From: Paenibacillus kribbensis
Lineage (GTDB): Bacteria > Bacillota > Bacilli > Paenibacillales > Paenibacillaceae
Reading direction: 5' to 3'
DNA: 64,000 bases
Assembly: GCF_002240415.1 (NCBI RefSeq)
Contig: NZ_CP020028.1
Location: 5,645,001 to 5,709,000 of the forward strand
The translations under genes and the position numbers were made by a program. The notes beneath the pieces were generated by a model. The model saw nothing but the letters and a program-made list of their open reading frames with translations, was not told the origin of the DNA and made no database searches. Below, piece after piece: positions 11,798 to 20,954 of this stretch (its first letter is position 1; each line of letters begins with the position of its first letter).

Positions 11798-11840
11798 TTT
11801 TGCCGATGAACTGAGAGCTGCTCCCGGCGCTTCGGCAAAA
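11798..11840 (-). other. inverted repeat in the dnaA leader
   Basis: A perfect 9-base inverted repeat, TTTTGCCGA (11798-11806) and TCGGCAAAA (11832-11840), lies 28 bases upstream of the chosen dnaA start, just before its ribosome site. It would form a hairpin in the dnaA mRNA leader. A second short stem (GCCGC/GCGGC near 11890-11908) lies upstream. Confidence 0.5.
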
Positions 11841-12142
11841 CGCCTAAAATCCCAAAAATATTTGTTGAAGGCCATAAAAAGACATACCGCCGCCTAAATC
11901 ATGCGGCAGTGTGATGAGAGAACGCAGCACAAAATGACCCTGAAAAATAACTGATGGAAAATTCCACTGCCGCTGGGCAGAAGAAAGGCGATATTTCTCA
12001 GGAGGGAATGTGCGGCACGATCCGTTCTCTTTATCCCGCAGGCCAAAACGGGACTGCAATATGTCGAAATCAAATGAAAAATGTAGAATATATCCCCAGA
12101 ATCCCGAATCCGCACAAAAATAAAAAGATGGATAAATTGAAC

Positions 12143-12425
12143 TTGTTCACAACTTTATCCACAGGGTGTTGATAATATGGAGGGCAAAACAACATATTCA
12201 CATTCAAAAGTAATATCATCATAGCAAAAGAAGCCTTGTATTTCAATGACTCGTGGTTATTTATCCACAAATTCAATCTGTTGTGTACAATTTTTATTCA
12301 CAACACAAGATATTGTTTATAATTTGTTCAGTTTTCGACAATAACTCTTTTTTGCTCTAAAATGTTATGCACAGGTTATGACCATTTAAATCACAATACC
12401 GTTCTTTTTGTGAATCTGTGTATAA
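12143..12425. promoter_or_regulatory. oriC part 1: DnaA-box cluster between rpmH and dnaA
   Basis: Exact or near boxes are TTATCCACA (12155-12163 and 12261-12269, plus), TTATTCACA (12294-12302, plus), TTATGCACA (12365-12373, plus) and TTATACACA (12417-12425, minus). One-mismatch boxes are TTGTTCACA (12143-12151, plus) and TTGTACACA (12282-12290, minus). The region is AT-rich. A TTGTCGAA Spo0A-type box (12334-12341, minus) sits among them. This matches the upstream half of the Bacillus origin. The stretch 12426-12729 next to it holds nothing recognisable. Confidence 0.9.
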
Positions 12426-12729
12426 CGGCCGTTGCCTTTTGGTCACAGGGGCTTATTTTTCTGTTGAAAATTTCCGGTAACGTTTCCGACATTATTTTTG
12501 AATGAATTGGCGACGACGATCTGAGAAAGAGCGGATTGAAGTGGCAGAATGGATAGAAGGTGGATACGAGCGGTCTTGGCTGGGAGGGAATACAGCTGGG
12601 ATGCTGGATAAGAAGAAGGAGAAACCCAAAAATTGTCGTTAAACTCAGGGTGAACGAGAATGAAGTAGTAAATGAATGAGAAGGATTGAATCCTGAACAC
12701 GAAAAAGAGGGAGAGGATTCATAATCACA

Positions 12730-12758
12730 TTGACTTTGACCGCTATTTGTGGTTAAAT
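12730..12758 (+). promoter_or_regulatory. predicted rpmH promoter
   Basis: TTGACT (12730-12735), a 17-base spacer and TTAAAT (12753-12758) with TG one base ahead of the -10. Start would fall about 75 bases before rpmH. Confidence 0.5.
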
Positions 12759-12839
12759 GTACAAAGGTGTTTTTTGTGGAGATTGCTATGTTAGGTATAT
12801 TCCATATAAAACGTATTCCTTGTAAGGAGGTGCAGCACA

Positions 12840-12974
12840 ATGAGACCGACTTTCAGACCGAATGTCAGCAAACGTAAAAAAGTTCACGGCTTCCGTAAAA
12901 GAATGAGCACAAAGAATGGCCGTAAAGTTTTGGCGGCTCGTCGCCAAAAAGGTAGAAAAGTATTGAGTGCGTAA
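12840..12974 (+). CDS. rpmH: 50S ribosomal protein L34
   Basis: A 44-residue, strongly basic protein ([20 protein letters not shown] at its start, ending GRKVLSA) that matches L34 along its whole length. ATG 12840 follows AAGGAGG (12824-12830) at nine bases. L34 is a late-assembling protein of the large subunit. It begins the rightward gene set facing away from dnaA, as in nearly all Bacilli. Confidence 0.98.
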   Translation: MRPTFRPNVSKRKKVHGFRKRMSTKNGRKVLAARRQKGRKVLSA

Positions 12975-12984
12975 TGCGTGCATA

Positions 12985-13010
12985 AAGACCACTACGGTGG
13001 TCTTTTTTTT
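12985..13010 (+). terminator. terminator between rpmH and rnpA
   Basis: Stem AAGACCAC/GTGGTCTT with loop TACG, followed by eight T residues ending at 13010. It probably lowers transcription of rnpA relative to rpmH. Confidence 0.9.
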
Positions 13011-13037
13011 CATAATTGAGGTATTAACGGACCGGAC

Positions 13038-13083
13038 CACTTCCTCTAATCTGTAGAAATGCAGTGAAAAAGAGGGTGAAGTG
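13038..13083 (+). other. possible structured RNA between rpmH and rnpA
   Basis: Nested pairing is visible: outer CACTTC (13038-13043) with GAAGTG (13078-13083), CTCT (13044-13047) with AGAG (13071-13074), and an inner hairpin CTGTA-GAAA-TGCAG (13051-13064) with a GNRA tetraloop. It matches no RNA family I recognise and could be chance. Confidence 0.3.
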
Positions 13084-13236
13084 CCGATTCCTACCCTATA
13101 TTAGATGAAGCTTTTTGAAAATGGATGTAAAATAAGCGAGATTACCATGACGGAATGTTGTCCATACTTCTTACTATATAAGAGGTAAGGATTGGCTTAC
13201 CGAAGTGTGTAAAAGAGATGAGCAAGGAGAAGCGCC

Positions 13237-13587
13237 GTGCGAAAAAAATTGCGTCTTCGAAACCGGGCGGACTTTGGGCGCGTATACCGCCATGGCAAAT
13301 CTTTTGCCAACCATCAGTTTGTGGTGTACTGGTTCCGCCGTAGAGAGGTAGAGCAGTTCCGTGTCGGAATTTCGGCCAGCAAGAAGATCGGCAACGCAGT
13401 TGTGCGTAACCGGATGCGCAGAATCGTCAAGGAAATTGTGCGTCATCATGAGCATGAACTGGTGGAGCAGATTGATCTGATTTTTATCGTCCGTAAGGGT
13501 GCGGTTGCGATGTCGTATCAAGAGCTGGAGAAAAGCGTGCTGCACGTTCTGCGCAAAGCCTCGCTGCTCAAGTCTTCACGCCGATAG
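13237..13587 (+). CDS. rnpA: ribonuclease P protein component
   Basis: RnpA (116 residues) is the protein cofactor of RNase P, which matures the 5' end of tRNAs. It begins MRKKLRLRNRADFGRVYRHG and has the conserved RNA-binding helix around GNAVVRNRMRRIVKE. The start is GTG 13237, six bases after AAGGAGA. It lies 250 bases after rpmH behind a terminator, with yidC following about 70 bases later. Confidence 0.95.
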   Translation: MRKKLRLRNRADFGRVYRHGKSFANHQFVVYWFRRREVEQFRVGISASKKIGNAVVRNRMRRIVKEIVRHHEHELVEQIDLIFIVRKGAVAMSYQELEKSVLHVLRKASLLKSSRR

Positions 13588-13658
13588 TCAGTATCTTTGT
13601 CCTACAGGATATGGTATGATTTACGTTGGAATGGATTGGTTAAGAAAGGGGTTATGAA

Positions 13659-14525
13659 GTGTCGCGTTTGAAGACTCAACGAGGGAAATGGTTCCTTCTA
13701 ATTGCCTTATTGGCACTTGTTGCCGTGCTGTCCGGGTGTGCCCCGACGGCCCACAATTCTTACACGACGGCAGACTTGGCCAACGGATCGTGGTGGCAAA
13801 GATATGTCGTTTACTGGTTTTCGTATGCGCTGGATACATTTGCCCAATGGTTCTCTGGAGAGTATGGCCTGGCCGTATTGATTCTGGTGATCATCGTGCG
13901 GACGATTATTTTGCCGCTTACACTTAAGCAAGTACGCAGTTCCAAAGCTATGCAGGCTATTCAGCCACAATTAAAAGAAATTCAAGCGAAATACAAGGAT
14001 ACACCTGAGAGAGTTCAGCAAGAGACGATGAAATTGTTTCAGGAAAACAAGGTCAACCCGATGGCGGGCTGTCTGCCTTTGCTCGTACAAATGCCGATTT
14101 TTATCGCGCTTTATAATGCCATTTACTATAACTCGGCATTACGGGATCATGACTTTTTATGGCTCCAGTTAGGTAAACCGGATCATTTCTTCATCCTGCC
14201 GATTCTGGCAGCAATTACGACATTTGTCCAAACCTGGATGATGATGAAATTGAATCCGACACCGCAGCAGGGACCGATGCAGTTTTTGCTGTACGTTTAT
14301 CCGGTGCTGATTCTGTTCATGTCGTATAACTTCCCATCTGCTTTGCCGTTGTACTGGTTCTACAGTAATATTTACACGATTATCCAAAACTATTTCCTTT
14401 ATCGCAATAATGATAAAGAAGCTGCACTGGCGAATGTGAAAACAGCCAGTCATACGAAGACGGGCTCACCCAATAACAAGAAAAAAAGTAACAGAAACAC
14501 GAAGGGGGCTAAAAAGTCGAGATGA
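13659..14525 (+). CDS. yidC: membrane protein insertase YidC/OxaA (SpoIIIJ type)
   Basis: A 288-residue Gram-positive YidC-type insertase that folds membrane proteins with or without Sec. It has a lipoprotein signal with lipobox LSGC (acylated Cys27), then the conserved core: YGLAVLILVIIVRTIILPLTLKQ (first core helix with the groove Arg), the QEnkVNPMAGCLPLLVQMPIF motif and further membrane segments. The C-terminal tail is basic ([14 protein letters not shown]), as in ribosome-contacting homologues. Start GTG 13659 follows AGAAAGGGG. The stop overlaps the jag start (ATGA), so the two are translationally coupled. Confidence 0.95.
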   Translation: MSRLKTQRGKWFLLIALLALVAVLSGCAPTAHNSYTTADLANGSWWQRYVVYWFSYALDTFAQWFSGEYGLAVLILVIIVRTIILPLTLKQVRSSKAMQAIQPQLKEIQAKYKDTPERVQQETMKLFQENKVNPMAGCLPLLVQMPIFIALYNAIYYNSALRDHDFLWLQLGKPDHFFILPILAAITTFVQTWMMMKLNPTPQQGPMQFLLYVYPVLILFMSYNFPSALPLYWFYSNIYTIIQNYFLYRNNDKEAALANVKTASHTKTGSPNNKKKSNRNTKGAKKSR

Positions 14526-15277
14526 CCAAGGTCGTGACATCAGGAAAAACCGTTGAAGATGCTGTAAAACAAGGACTCTCCCAAATGGGAGTAAGCCGTG
14601 AACGGGTAACCGTAAACGTGTTGGAACAGCCGTCAAAAGGATTCCTGGGATGGCTAGGGGTCAAGAAGGCGAAGGTGGAGCTTACGCTGCTGTCTGAGCC
14701 GTCACCCGAAACCATACACACGGCTGAACCTCATGTATCGGCTCAAGCGCCTTTTCGTGCGGGACAGGCTGTTACGGAAGCTGAACCTGTCACGCGGGAA
14801 CCACACATCAACCCGACCTCTACGGGACAAGCTGATCCCTATGAGGAGGCGGTGCGTTTTATCCGCGAAACAGCAGCAGGAATGGGATTGGACGTTGAAG
14901 TTGATGTCCACCACCGCAAGGATGAAAGTATACTGGATATCTCCGGTCCGTCGCTCGGGATGCTGATCGGTCGTCGGGGACAGACCTTGGATGCATTGCA
15001 GTATCTGACGAATATTGTTGCCAACCGTCATTCTGACAAATTCATCCGAATTGTTCTGGATGCCGAGCAATTTCGCGCACGTCGGCAAAAAACGCTGGAG
15101 GATTTGGCGGATCGGTTGGCCAACCAGGCTATTCGTTATGGCAAGGAAGTCGTGTTGGAGCCAATGCCGTCACAGGAGCGAAAGCTGATTCACGCCAAGC
15201 TTCAACAGCATGCGCAGGTTAGAACATACAGCAAGGGGGACGAGCCGAATCGGCGCGTCGTCATTGCCAAAAAATAA
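14522..15277 (+). CDS. jag: RNA-binding protein Jag/KhpB
   Basis: A 251-residue KH-R3H protein (Jag, SpoIIIJ-associated; KhpB in streptococci). The Jag-N domain ([20 protein letters not shown] region with [13 protein letters not shown]) covers about residues 1-55. A variable linker follows, then the KH domain with [17 protein letters not shown] (about 145-160) and the R3H domain ending [15 protein letters not shown]. In streptococci KhpB with KhpA affects cell division and mRNA levels. It overlaps yidC by four bases. Confidence 0.93.
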   Translation: MTKVVTSGKTVEDAVKQGLSQMGVSRERVTVNVLEQPSKGFLGWLGVKKAKVELTLLSEPSPETIHTAEPHVSAQAPFRAGQAVTEAEPVTREPHINPTSTGQADPYEEAVRFIRETAAGMGLDVEVDVHHRKDESILDISGPSLGMLIGRRGQTLDALQYLTNIVANRHSDKFIRIVLDAEQFRARRQKTLEDLADRLANQAIRYGKEVVLEPMPSQERKLIHAKLQQHAQVRTYSKGDEPNRRVVIAKK

Positions 15278-15283
15278 TCCGAC

Positions 15284-15324
15284 GCAATGGCTCTCTGCAT
15301 GGTGCAGAAGCCATTGCTTTTTTT
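15284..15324 (+). terminator. terminator of the rnpA-yidC-jag transcript
   Basis: GCAATGGCT (15284-15292) pairs perfectly with AGCCATTGC (15309-15317), with a small inner TGCA helix, followed by seven T residues. Confidence 0.9.
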
Positions 15325-15339
15325 CTTATATTTCTGACT

Positions 15340-15381
15340 GAAACGGATGCCGTCCTTAATCAAGGACGGCAAAGCCGTTTC
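15340..15381 (+). other. stable hairpin just before the mnmE ribosome site
   Basis: Two perfect helices are stacked: GAAACGG (15340-15346) with CCGTTTC (15375-15381), and GCCGTCCTT (15349-15357) with AAGGACGGC (15362-15370), closed by the loop AATC. There is no T run, and the ribosome site AGGAGG follows within ten bases, so it looks like a leader structure rather than a terminator. Confidence 0.55.
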
Positions 15382-15405
15382 TACTTGATAGGAGGTAGAA
15401 ACGAT

Positions 15406-16782
15406 ATGCTGAGTGATACCATAGCTGCCATTGCAACGGCAGTCGGCGAAGGCGGCATTGCCGTCATACGGGTCAGCGGTCCGGAGGCTGTCACGGAAGT
15501 GGAGGCTTTGTTCCGTAGCAAAACGCCTCTAAGCAAGGCTCCATCTCACACAGTACACTATGGACATATTATAGATCCTCACAACCAGGAAAAGGTGGAG
15601 GAAGTTTTAGTTACGGTGATGCGGGCGCCACGCTCTTTTACAACAGAAGATGTAGTAGAGATCAGTACTCATGGCGGAGTAGTAGCCGTCAAACGGGTTA
15701 TGGATCTATTGCTGCTGCAAAATATACGCTTGGCCGAGCCGGGCGAATTCACGAAGCGCGCCTTTTTGAATGGTCGTATTGATCTGAGTCAGGCTGAGGG
15801 GGTCATTGACCTCATTCGCTCGAAGTCGGATAAAGCTTTTTCGGTAGCTCTGAAGCAGGTGGATGGACAGCTGTCACAGAATATTCGTCGCTTGCGTAAT
15901 GTTTTGGTAGAGACACTCGCTCACATTGAAGTGAACATTGATTATCCCGAGCATGACGTGGAATCTTTTACGTCTGAGTTAATTAAGGATAAGAGCAGTC
16001 AGGTTATGGCGGAGATTGATCGGCTGCTGCATACGGCGGAGCAGGGGAAAATTTTGCGTGAGGGTCTGACCACGGCGATTGTCGGCAGACCGAATGTGGG
16101 CAAATCCTCGCTGTTGAATACACTGGCCCAGGGTGAACGGGCGATTGTGACCGATATTCCGGGCACCACCCGTGATGTGATTGAGGAATATGTGACGGTG
16201 AATAACATCCCGCTCAAGCTGCTGGACACAGCCGGCATTCGTGAAACGATGGATGTGGTGGAACGGATCGGAGTAGAGCGTTCAAGAACGGCGGTCAGTG
16301 AAGCGGATCTGTTGCTCGTTGTGATTAATGCCAACGAACCATTACATGAGGATGAAATGGCATTACTGGAACAAATCCGCGGTAGACAAGCGATTGTCAT
16401 TATGAATAAAATGGACTTACCGGCCCAAGTTGACCGGGATTTGCTGCTGCGCTATGTACCTGAGGAGCTCATCGTACCGATGTCCGTCAAGGAGCATGAG
16501 GGCGCGGCCCGACTGGAGCAGGCGATATCGAATTTGTTCTTCAGCGGCAAGCTGGAATCAGCCGATATGACATATGTCAGCAATGTACGGCATATTGCTT
16601 TGTTGAAGAAGGCGCGCCAATCACTGGTGGATGCCTATGAAGCGGCTGATCAATTTGTACCGATCGACATGATTCAGATTGATGTAAGGCTGGCGTGGGA
16701 GCATTTGGGCGAGATCGTGGGCGATACTGCGCATGATGCGTTAATAGATCAAATATTTTCACAATTTTGTCTGGGCAAATAG
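15406..16782 (+). CDS. mnmE: tRNA modification GTPase MnmE
   Basis: MnmE (458 residues), with MnmG, makes the 5-aminomethyl-type modification at wobble uridine 34 of tRNAs. The N-terminal tetrahydrofolate-binding domain is followed by the G domain with G1 GRPNVGKSS (about 227-235), the G2/G3 region IPGTTRD and DTAGIRE, and NKMD. The C terminus is CLGK with the essential Cys. Start is ATG 15406 after AGGAGG; a TTG at 15385 lies before that ribosome site and is rejected. Its partner mnmG is about 100 bases downstream. Confidence 0.97.
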   Translation: MLSDTIAAIATAVGEGGIAVIRVSGPEAVTEVEALFRSKTPLSKAPSHTVHYGHIIDPHNQEKVEEVLVTVMRAPRSFTTEDVVEISTHGGVVAVKRVMDLLLLQNIRLAEPGEFTKRAFLNGRIDLSQAEGVIDLIRSKSDKAFSVALKQVDGQLSQNIRRLRNVLVETLAHIEVNIDYPEHDVESFTSELIKDKSSQVMAEIDRLLHTAEQGKILREGLTTAIVGRPNVGKSSLLNTLAQGERAIVTDIPGTTRDVIEEYVTVNNIPLKLLDTAGIRETMDVVERIGVERSRTAVSEADLLLVVINANEPLHEDEMALLEQIRGRQAIVIMNKMDLPAQVDRDLLLRYVPEELIVPMSVKEHEGAARLEQAISNLFFSGKLESADMTYVSNVRHIALLKKARQSLVDAYEAADQFVPIDMIQIDVRLAWEHLGEIVGDTAHDALIDQIFSQFCLGK

Positions 16783-16879
16783 GACATTCAAGCATGGCTG
16801 GTATAAGCCCTGCTATCGTTATAGATATACAAGAGCATATTCGGCGGAAGACCGGAGTGCATAAGGAGGTAAGAGAGGT

Positions 16880-18769
16880 ATGGGATACCAAGGAGGCGAC
16901 TATGATGTTATTGTCGTAGGCGCGGGCCATGCGGGCGTAGAATCCGCCTTGGCCGCAGCCCGGATGGGCTGTCGTACGTTGATGATTACAATTAACCTGG
17001 ATATGGTCGCGTTTATGCCCTGCAACCCGTCTATTGGCGGTCCTGCAAAAGGTCATGTGGTGCGGGAAATCGATGCTTTGGGCGGTGAAATGGGTCGCAA
17101 CATCGACAAGACCTTTATCCAAATGCGTATGCTGAATACAGGTAAAGGACCTGCGGTTCACGCCTTGCGTGCACAGGCTGACAAGTTCTCTTATCAGCAT
17201 ACGATGAAGGAAACGATGGAAAAGGAACCCAATCTGACCCTGCGTCAAGGTATGGTAGAAGAACTGATTATAGAAGACGGCCATTGCGTGGGCGTGATTA
17301 CGAAGACGGGCACAGAGTATCGGAGTAAAGCAGTTGTGCTGACGACTGGCACCTATTTGCGTGGAAAAATCATTATGGGTGAGCTGATGTATGAGAGTGG
17401 TCCCAACAATCAGCAGCCTTCAGTGAGATTGGCTGAGCATTTGAAAGAACTGGGCTTCGATCTCGTTCGATTCAAAACAGGAACACCACCGCGGGTGCAT
17501 AAGGACACGATTGATTTTAGCAAAACGGAAATTCAGCCGGGTGATGACCAGCCGAAGTTTTTTTCCTATGAGACGAAGTCTTCGGATAATGAGCAGCTCC
17601 CTTGCTGGCTGACATATACTTCTGTAGAAACACATCAGATTATTAATGACAATTTGCATCGTGCGCCGATGTTTTCCGGTCTGATCGAAGGAACAGGGCC
17701 ACGCTATTGTCCATCTATTGAAGATAAAGTAGTACGTTTCAGCGATAAGCCAAAGCACCAAATCTTCTTGGAACCTGAGGGTAAAAACACATCTGAATAC
17801 TATGTTCAAGGCTTGTCAACCAGTCTGCCAGAGGATGTGCAACTAGCTGTGCTGCGCACCATTCCAGGGATGGAAAAGGTAGAAATGATGCGTAACGGTT
17901 ACGCTATTGAGTATGATGCGATGGTGCCTACCCAGTTGTGGCCTACTTTGGAAACGAAAAAGGTTCCTGGCTTGTTCACAGCAGGTCAGATAAACGGTAC
18001 CTCCGGTTACGAGGAAGCTGCGGGCCAAGGAATTATGGCAGGGATTAATGCTGCTCGCAAGGTGCAGGGCAAAGAGCCTGTTGTTTTGGACCGCTCTCAA
18101 GGCTACATCGGGGTTCTGATCGACGATCTGGTGACCAAAGGTACAAATGAGCCTTACCGTCTGCTGACGTCACGTGCAGAATACCGTCTGTTGCTGCGTC
18201 ATGATAATGCAGATTTGCGGTTGACACCGATTGGGCATGAGATTGGCCTGATTACGGACGATCGGTACGAGCGCTTTTTGGATAAAAAGCAAAAGGTAGA
18301 GCAGGAAATTGAGCGTCTTCGCTTGGCGAAGGTTCGTCCAGTTGATGTCAATGAAATGCTGGAGCAAGGCGGTTCGGCACCGATACAAGATGGCAGTAAT
18401 TTGTTAACGGTGCTGCGTCGACCAGAGATCAGCTATTCACAAGTGGCGCAGATTTCACCTTCACCTGTCGTTCTTACTGAGGAAGAGCAGGAGCAGGTCG
18501 AAATTCAAATTAAGTATGCGGGCTACATCGAAAAGCAATTGATGCATGTAGAACGTCTGCAAAAGATGGAGAAAAAGAAGCTTCCAGAAAATATTGCATA
18601 CAATGAGGTTCAAGGCTTGGCTATTGAAGCGAAGCAGAAGCTCGAAAAAATCCGTCCGATGTCCATTGGTCAGGCATCCCGTATCTCGGGCGTGACTCCT
18701 GCGGATATTTCCATTTTGCTGGTTTATCTGGAGCACTATAACCGCGTAACGGCAGCAAGGGGATCATAA
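16880..18769 (+). CDS. mnmG: tRNA uridine-5-carboxymethylaminomethyl modification enzyme MnmG
   Basis: MnmG (GidA, 629 residues) is the FAD- and NADH-binding partner of MnmE. The FAD site [19 protein letters not shown] lies at about residues 11-30. The downstream [12 protein letters not shown] signature has the catalytic Cys, and [12 protein letters not shown] is the second family motif. ATG 16880 follows AAGGAGG. Its TAA shares a base with the rsmG ATG, so the two are coupled. Confidence 0.98.
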   Translation: MGYQGGDYDVIVVGAGHAGVESALAAARMGCRTLMITINLDMVAFMPCNPSIGGPAKGHVVREIDALGGEMGRNIDKTFIQMRMLNTGKGPAVHALRAQADKFSYQHTMKETMEKEPNLTLRQGMVEELIIEDGHCVGVITKTGTEYRSKAVVLTTGTYLRGKIIMGELMYESGPNNQQPSVRLAEHLKELGFDLVRFKTGTPPRVHKDTIDFSKTEIQPGDDQPKFFSYETKSSDNEQLPCWLTYTSVETHQIINDNLHRAPMFSGLIEGTGPRYCPSIEDKVVRFSDKPKHQIFLEPEGKNTSEYYVQGLSTSLPEDVQLAVLRTIPGMEKVEMMRNGYAIEYDAMVPTQLWPTLETKKVPGLFTAGQINGTSGYEEAAGQGIMAGINAARKVQGKEPVVLDRSQGYIGVLIDDLVTKGTNEPYRLLTSRAEYRLLLRHDNADLRLTPIGHEIGLITDDRYERFLDKKQKVEQEIERLRLAKVRPVDVNEMLEQGGSAPIQDGSNLLTVLRRPEISYSQVAQISPSPVVLTEEEQEQVEIQIKYAGYIEKQLMHVERLQKMEKKKLPENIAYNEVQGLAIEAKQKLEKIRPMSIGQASRISGVTPADISILLVYLEHYNRVTAARGS

Positions 18770-19491
18770 TGGACGCCATACAACAGCAATTTAAGCAGCG
18801 ACTGGCCGAGCATGGCATTGTGATTAATGATAGTCAGCTAGAGCAGTTTGAAACGTATTACCGCGTGCTGGTGGAGTGGAATGAAAAAATGAATCTGACG
18901 GGGATTACAGAGCGTGATGCGGTGTACACCAAGCATTTTTACGATTCTCTTTCACTTGCCTTCTATGTTCCGTTAAAGGATGTGGGAAGCCTTGCTGATA
19001 TTGGGTCAGGCGCAGGCTTTCCTGGTATTCCTTTGAAAATTTGCTTTCCACATATTCGACTGACCATTGTAGACTCGTTGAACAAACGCATTCAATTCTT
19101 AGCACATGTAGTAGAGCAGTTGGGGTTGGAAAATGTTGAACTGATTCACAGCAGGGCAGAGGAATTAGGACGTAAAACAGGCTACCGCGATAGCTACGAT
19201 CTGGTTACAGCCAGAGCTGTTGCCCGTCTTGCAGTACTGAATGAATTTTGTTTGCCATTTGTCCGTGAAGGAGGTCACTTTGCTGCGATGAAGGGCAGTG
19301 ATCCAACGGAGGAAATCAAGGAAGCTTCCTACAGCCTGAAAGAGCTAAAAGGGAAAATCAAGCATGTTCAAGCCTTTCATCTACCTGTTGAAGATGCAGC
19401 CAGACATATGATCATTATTGAAAAAAGGGCAGCTACCCCACGAAAATATCCGCGCAAGCCGGGTACGCCTTTGAAATCACCGTTAGTGTAA
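18769..19491 (+). CDS. rsmG: 16S rRNA (guanine-N7)-methyltransferase RsmG
   Basis: RsmG (GidB, 240 residues) methylates G527 (E. coli numbering) of 16S rRNA using S-adenosylmethionine. Motif I is LADIGSGAGFPGIPLKI, followed by TIVDSLNKRIQFL and the VTARAVARL segment. The start overlaps the mnmG stop by one base. The C-terminal 15 residues are basic and Pro-rich. The gene is followed 20 bases later by a hairpin that contains parS. Confidence 0.96.
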   Translation: MDAIQQQFKQRLAEHGIVINDSQLEQFETYYRVLVEWNEKMNLTGITERDAVYTKHFYDSLSLAFYVPLKDVGSLADIGSGAGFPGIPLKICFPHIRLTIVDSLNKRIQFLAHVVEQLGLENVELIHSRAEELGRKTGYRDSYDLVTARAVARLAVLNEFCLPFVREGGHFAAMKGSDPTEEIKEASYSLKELKGKIKHVQAFHLPVEDAARHMIIIEKRAATPRKYPRKPGTPLKSPLV

Positions 19492-19504
19492 ATGTTTGAA
19501 AGAA

Positions 19505-19538
19505 AGTGAGTGTTTCACGTGAAACATTCACTTTTTTT
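19505..19538 (+). terminator. rsmG terminator with parS as its stem
   Basis: The transcript here can fold as AGTGAG-TGTTTCAC against GTGAAACA-TTCACT (one G-T pair), followed by seven T residues. The stem is made by the 16-base parS palindrome plus six flanking bases, so one sequence appears to serve as an RNA terminator and as a DNA partition site. Confidence 0.75.
19511..19526. promoter_or_regulatory. parS site 1 (ParB/Spo0J binding)
   Basis: TGTTTCACGTGAAACA is a perfect 16-base palindrome matching the bacterial parS consensus TGTTNCACGTGAAACA. It lies between rsmG and noc, about 2.2 kb from parB. Confidence 0.95.
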
Positions 19539-19947
19539 ATGGCTAAGCAGGCTCTCTCTATCGAAAAATTGTAGATACGGGGGATTTACTTTGTAGCGAA
19601 AAGGAAAATGGCTAAATAGGCAGCGGGATGGGAGGACAATTTATTATCTGATCCTTCCGAAAAGCTGGTAGAGGCGATAGGATTATGGCTGAAAAAGTGA
19701 TAGAATAGAGATAATCGTTTTAATGTCAGTTGACTACTTCCCGTACTCATTTATCCGGGGATTTTGCAAAATCCTCTTTCAGCCATACATATAGGGAAGT
19801 GGGGCAACAAGGCCGGGAGAGCACACGAAGTGTATCCACTTACGGGGCTTTCTCATATAAAAGGGGTCTATGATCCGCGTAAGGAACTGTTTTTCACGAA
19901 GCGCTGTAAGTATGGTGCTATTATGAAATTAGGTGGTATTATACGGA
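19539..19947. other. noc upstream region without a recognised gene
   Basis: About 400 bases between the rsmG terminator and noc. A possible extended -10 (TGATAGAAT, 19698-19706) and a TTGACT (19730-19735) without a good partner are visible. No convincing reading frame or structured RNA was found. Confidence 0.35.
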
Positions 19948-20766
19948 ATGAAAGAACAATTTTCCAGGCTATTTGGTTTGACGGAGCGATCCAATGGGGA
20001 CGAAATAAAGCAACTTCCTGTTCGGGATATTGTCAGCAGTCCTTATCAGCCCCGCACCATATTTGACGACGAGAAGATTGATGAGCTATGCCAGACCATT
20101 AAGACGCATGGTGTAATTCAACCGATTGTCGTTCGTTTCCGTAATGGACAATATGAAATTATAGCAGGGGAACGTCGTTGGAGAGCTGTTACCAAGCTGG
20201 GAATGGACACCATTCCAGCCATTGTTCGTGAGTTTAATGATTCGCAAGCTGCATCCATCGCGTTGATTGAGAATCTTCAACGGGAAGGGCTGACTGCGAT
20301 TGAAGAAGCAGTGGCTTATCAGAAGTTGATTGATCTCCATCAGCTTACTCAGGAAAGCCTTGCTCAGCGACTGGGTAAAAGTCAATCCACCATTGCCAAC
20401 AAGATAAGACTGCTTCATCTGCCAGAGAGAGTGAAAGAAGCTTTAATGGAACGGAAGGTGTCCGAGCGTCATGCTCGTGCGTTATTGTCATTAGAGACCG
20501 AAGAGCTACAGTATAAGGTTTTAGATGAAGTCATTTCTAAGGAACTCAATGTAAAGCAGACAGAGGCACGAGTTGCCTTTTATAAACAAGTGTCAACGAT
20601 TAAGAAATCCAAGCGGATTTCCTTTACCAAGGATGTCCGGCTTGCGCTGAATACGATTCGTCAATCCATTGATATGGTGTCTGGCTCAGGCCTGGATATC
20701 AAAACCAAGGAATCCGATCACGAGGATCACTATGAGATTGTCATTCAAATTCCCAAACGTAAGTAA
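19948..20766 (+). CDS. noc: nucleoid occlusion protein Noc
   Basis: A ParB-family protein of 272 residues. The start MKEQFSRLFGL matches the amphipathic membrane-binding opening of Bacillus Noc, and that is why ATG 19948 (after AGGTGG) is preferred to a GTG at 19933. ParB/Srx CTP-binding motifs are PYQPRTIFDDEKI and AGERRWRA; the helix-turn-helix is at LAQRLGKSQSTIANKIRLL. Noc spreads from its own DNA sites and blocks Z-ring assembly over the nucleoid. No obvious Noc site (ATTTCCCGGGAAAT) was seen in this window. A hairpin terminator follows. Confidence 0.9.
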   Translation: MKEQFSRLFGLTERSNGDEIKQLPVRDIVSSPYQPRTIFDDEKIDELCQTIKTHGVIQPIVVRFRNGQYEIIAGERRWRAVTKLGMDTIPAIVREFNDSQAASIALIENLQREGLTAIEEAVAYQKLIDLHQLTQESLAQRLGKSQSTIANKIRLLHLPERVKEALMERKVSERHARALLSLETEELQYKVLDEVISKELNVKQTEARVAFYKQVSTIKKSKRISFTKDVRLALNTIRQSIDMVSGSGLDIKTKESDHEDHYEIVIQIPKRK

Positions 20767-20782
20767 GGGATGCAGCGTACAG

Positions 20783-20804
20783 GCGGCAGCAATTGCCGCT
20801 TTTT
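20783..20804 (+). terminator. terminator after noc
   Basis: GCGGCA pairs with TGCCGC across a five-base loop and is followed by TTTTT. Confidence 0.8.
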
Positions 20805-20954
20805 CTGTCTAACGCCCAATAAAACCGCAGCATACTCGTATTCTATTTTATAAAATTGCCGTTATCCGTAAGCTAAGGATTAAGTAACGTCTCCATAGAG
20901 CATTTTGCATCATAGAATGTAGCAGAATTCCGATTAAATTATGAGGTGAATGAA

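Noticed and set aside
11771..11875. 35-residue N-terminal extension of DnaA from an upstream ATG
   Set aside because: No ribosome site, no similarity to DnaA; the GTG at 11770 has AAAAGGAG and gives the family N-terminus.
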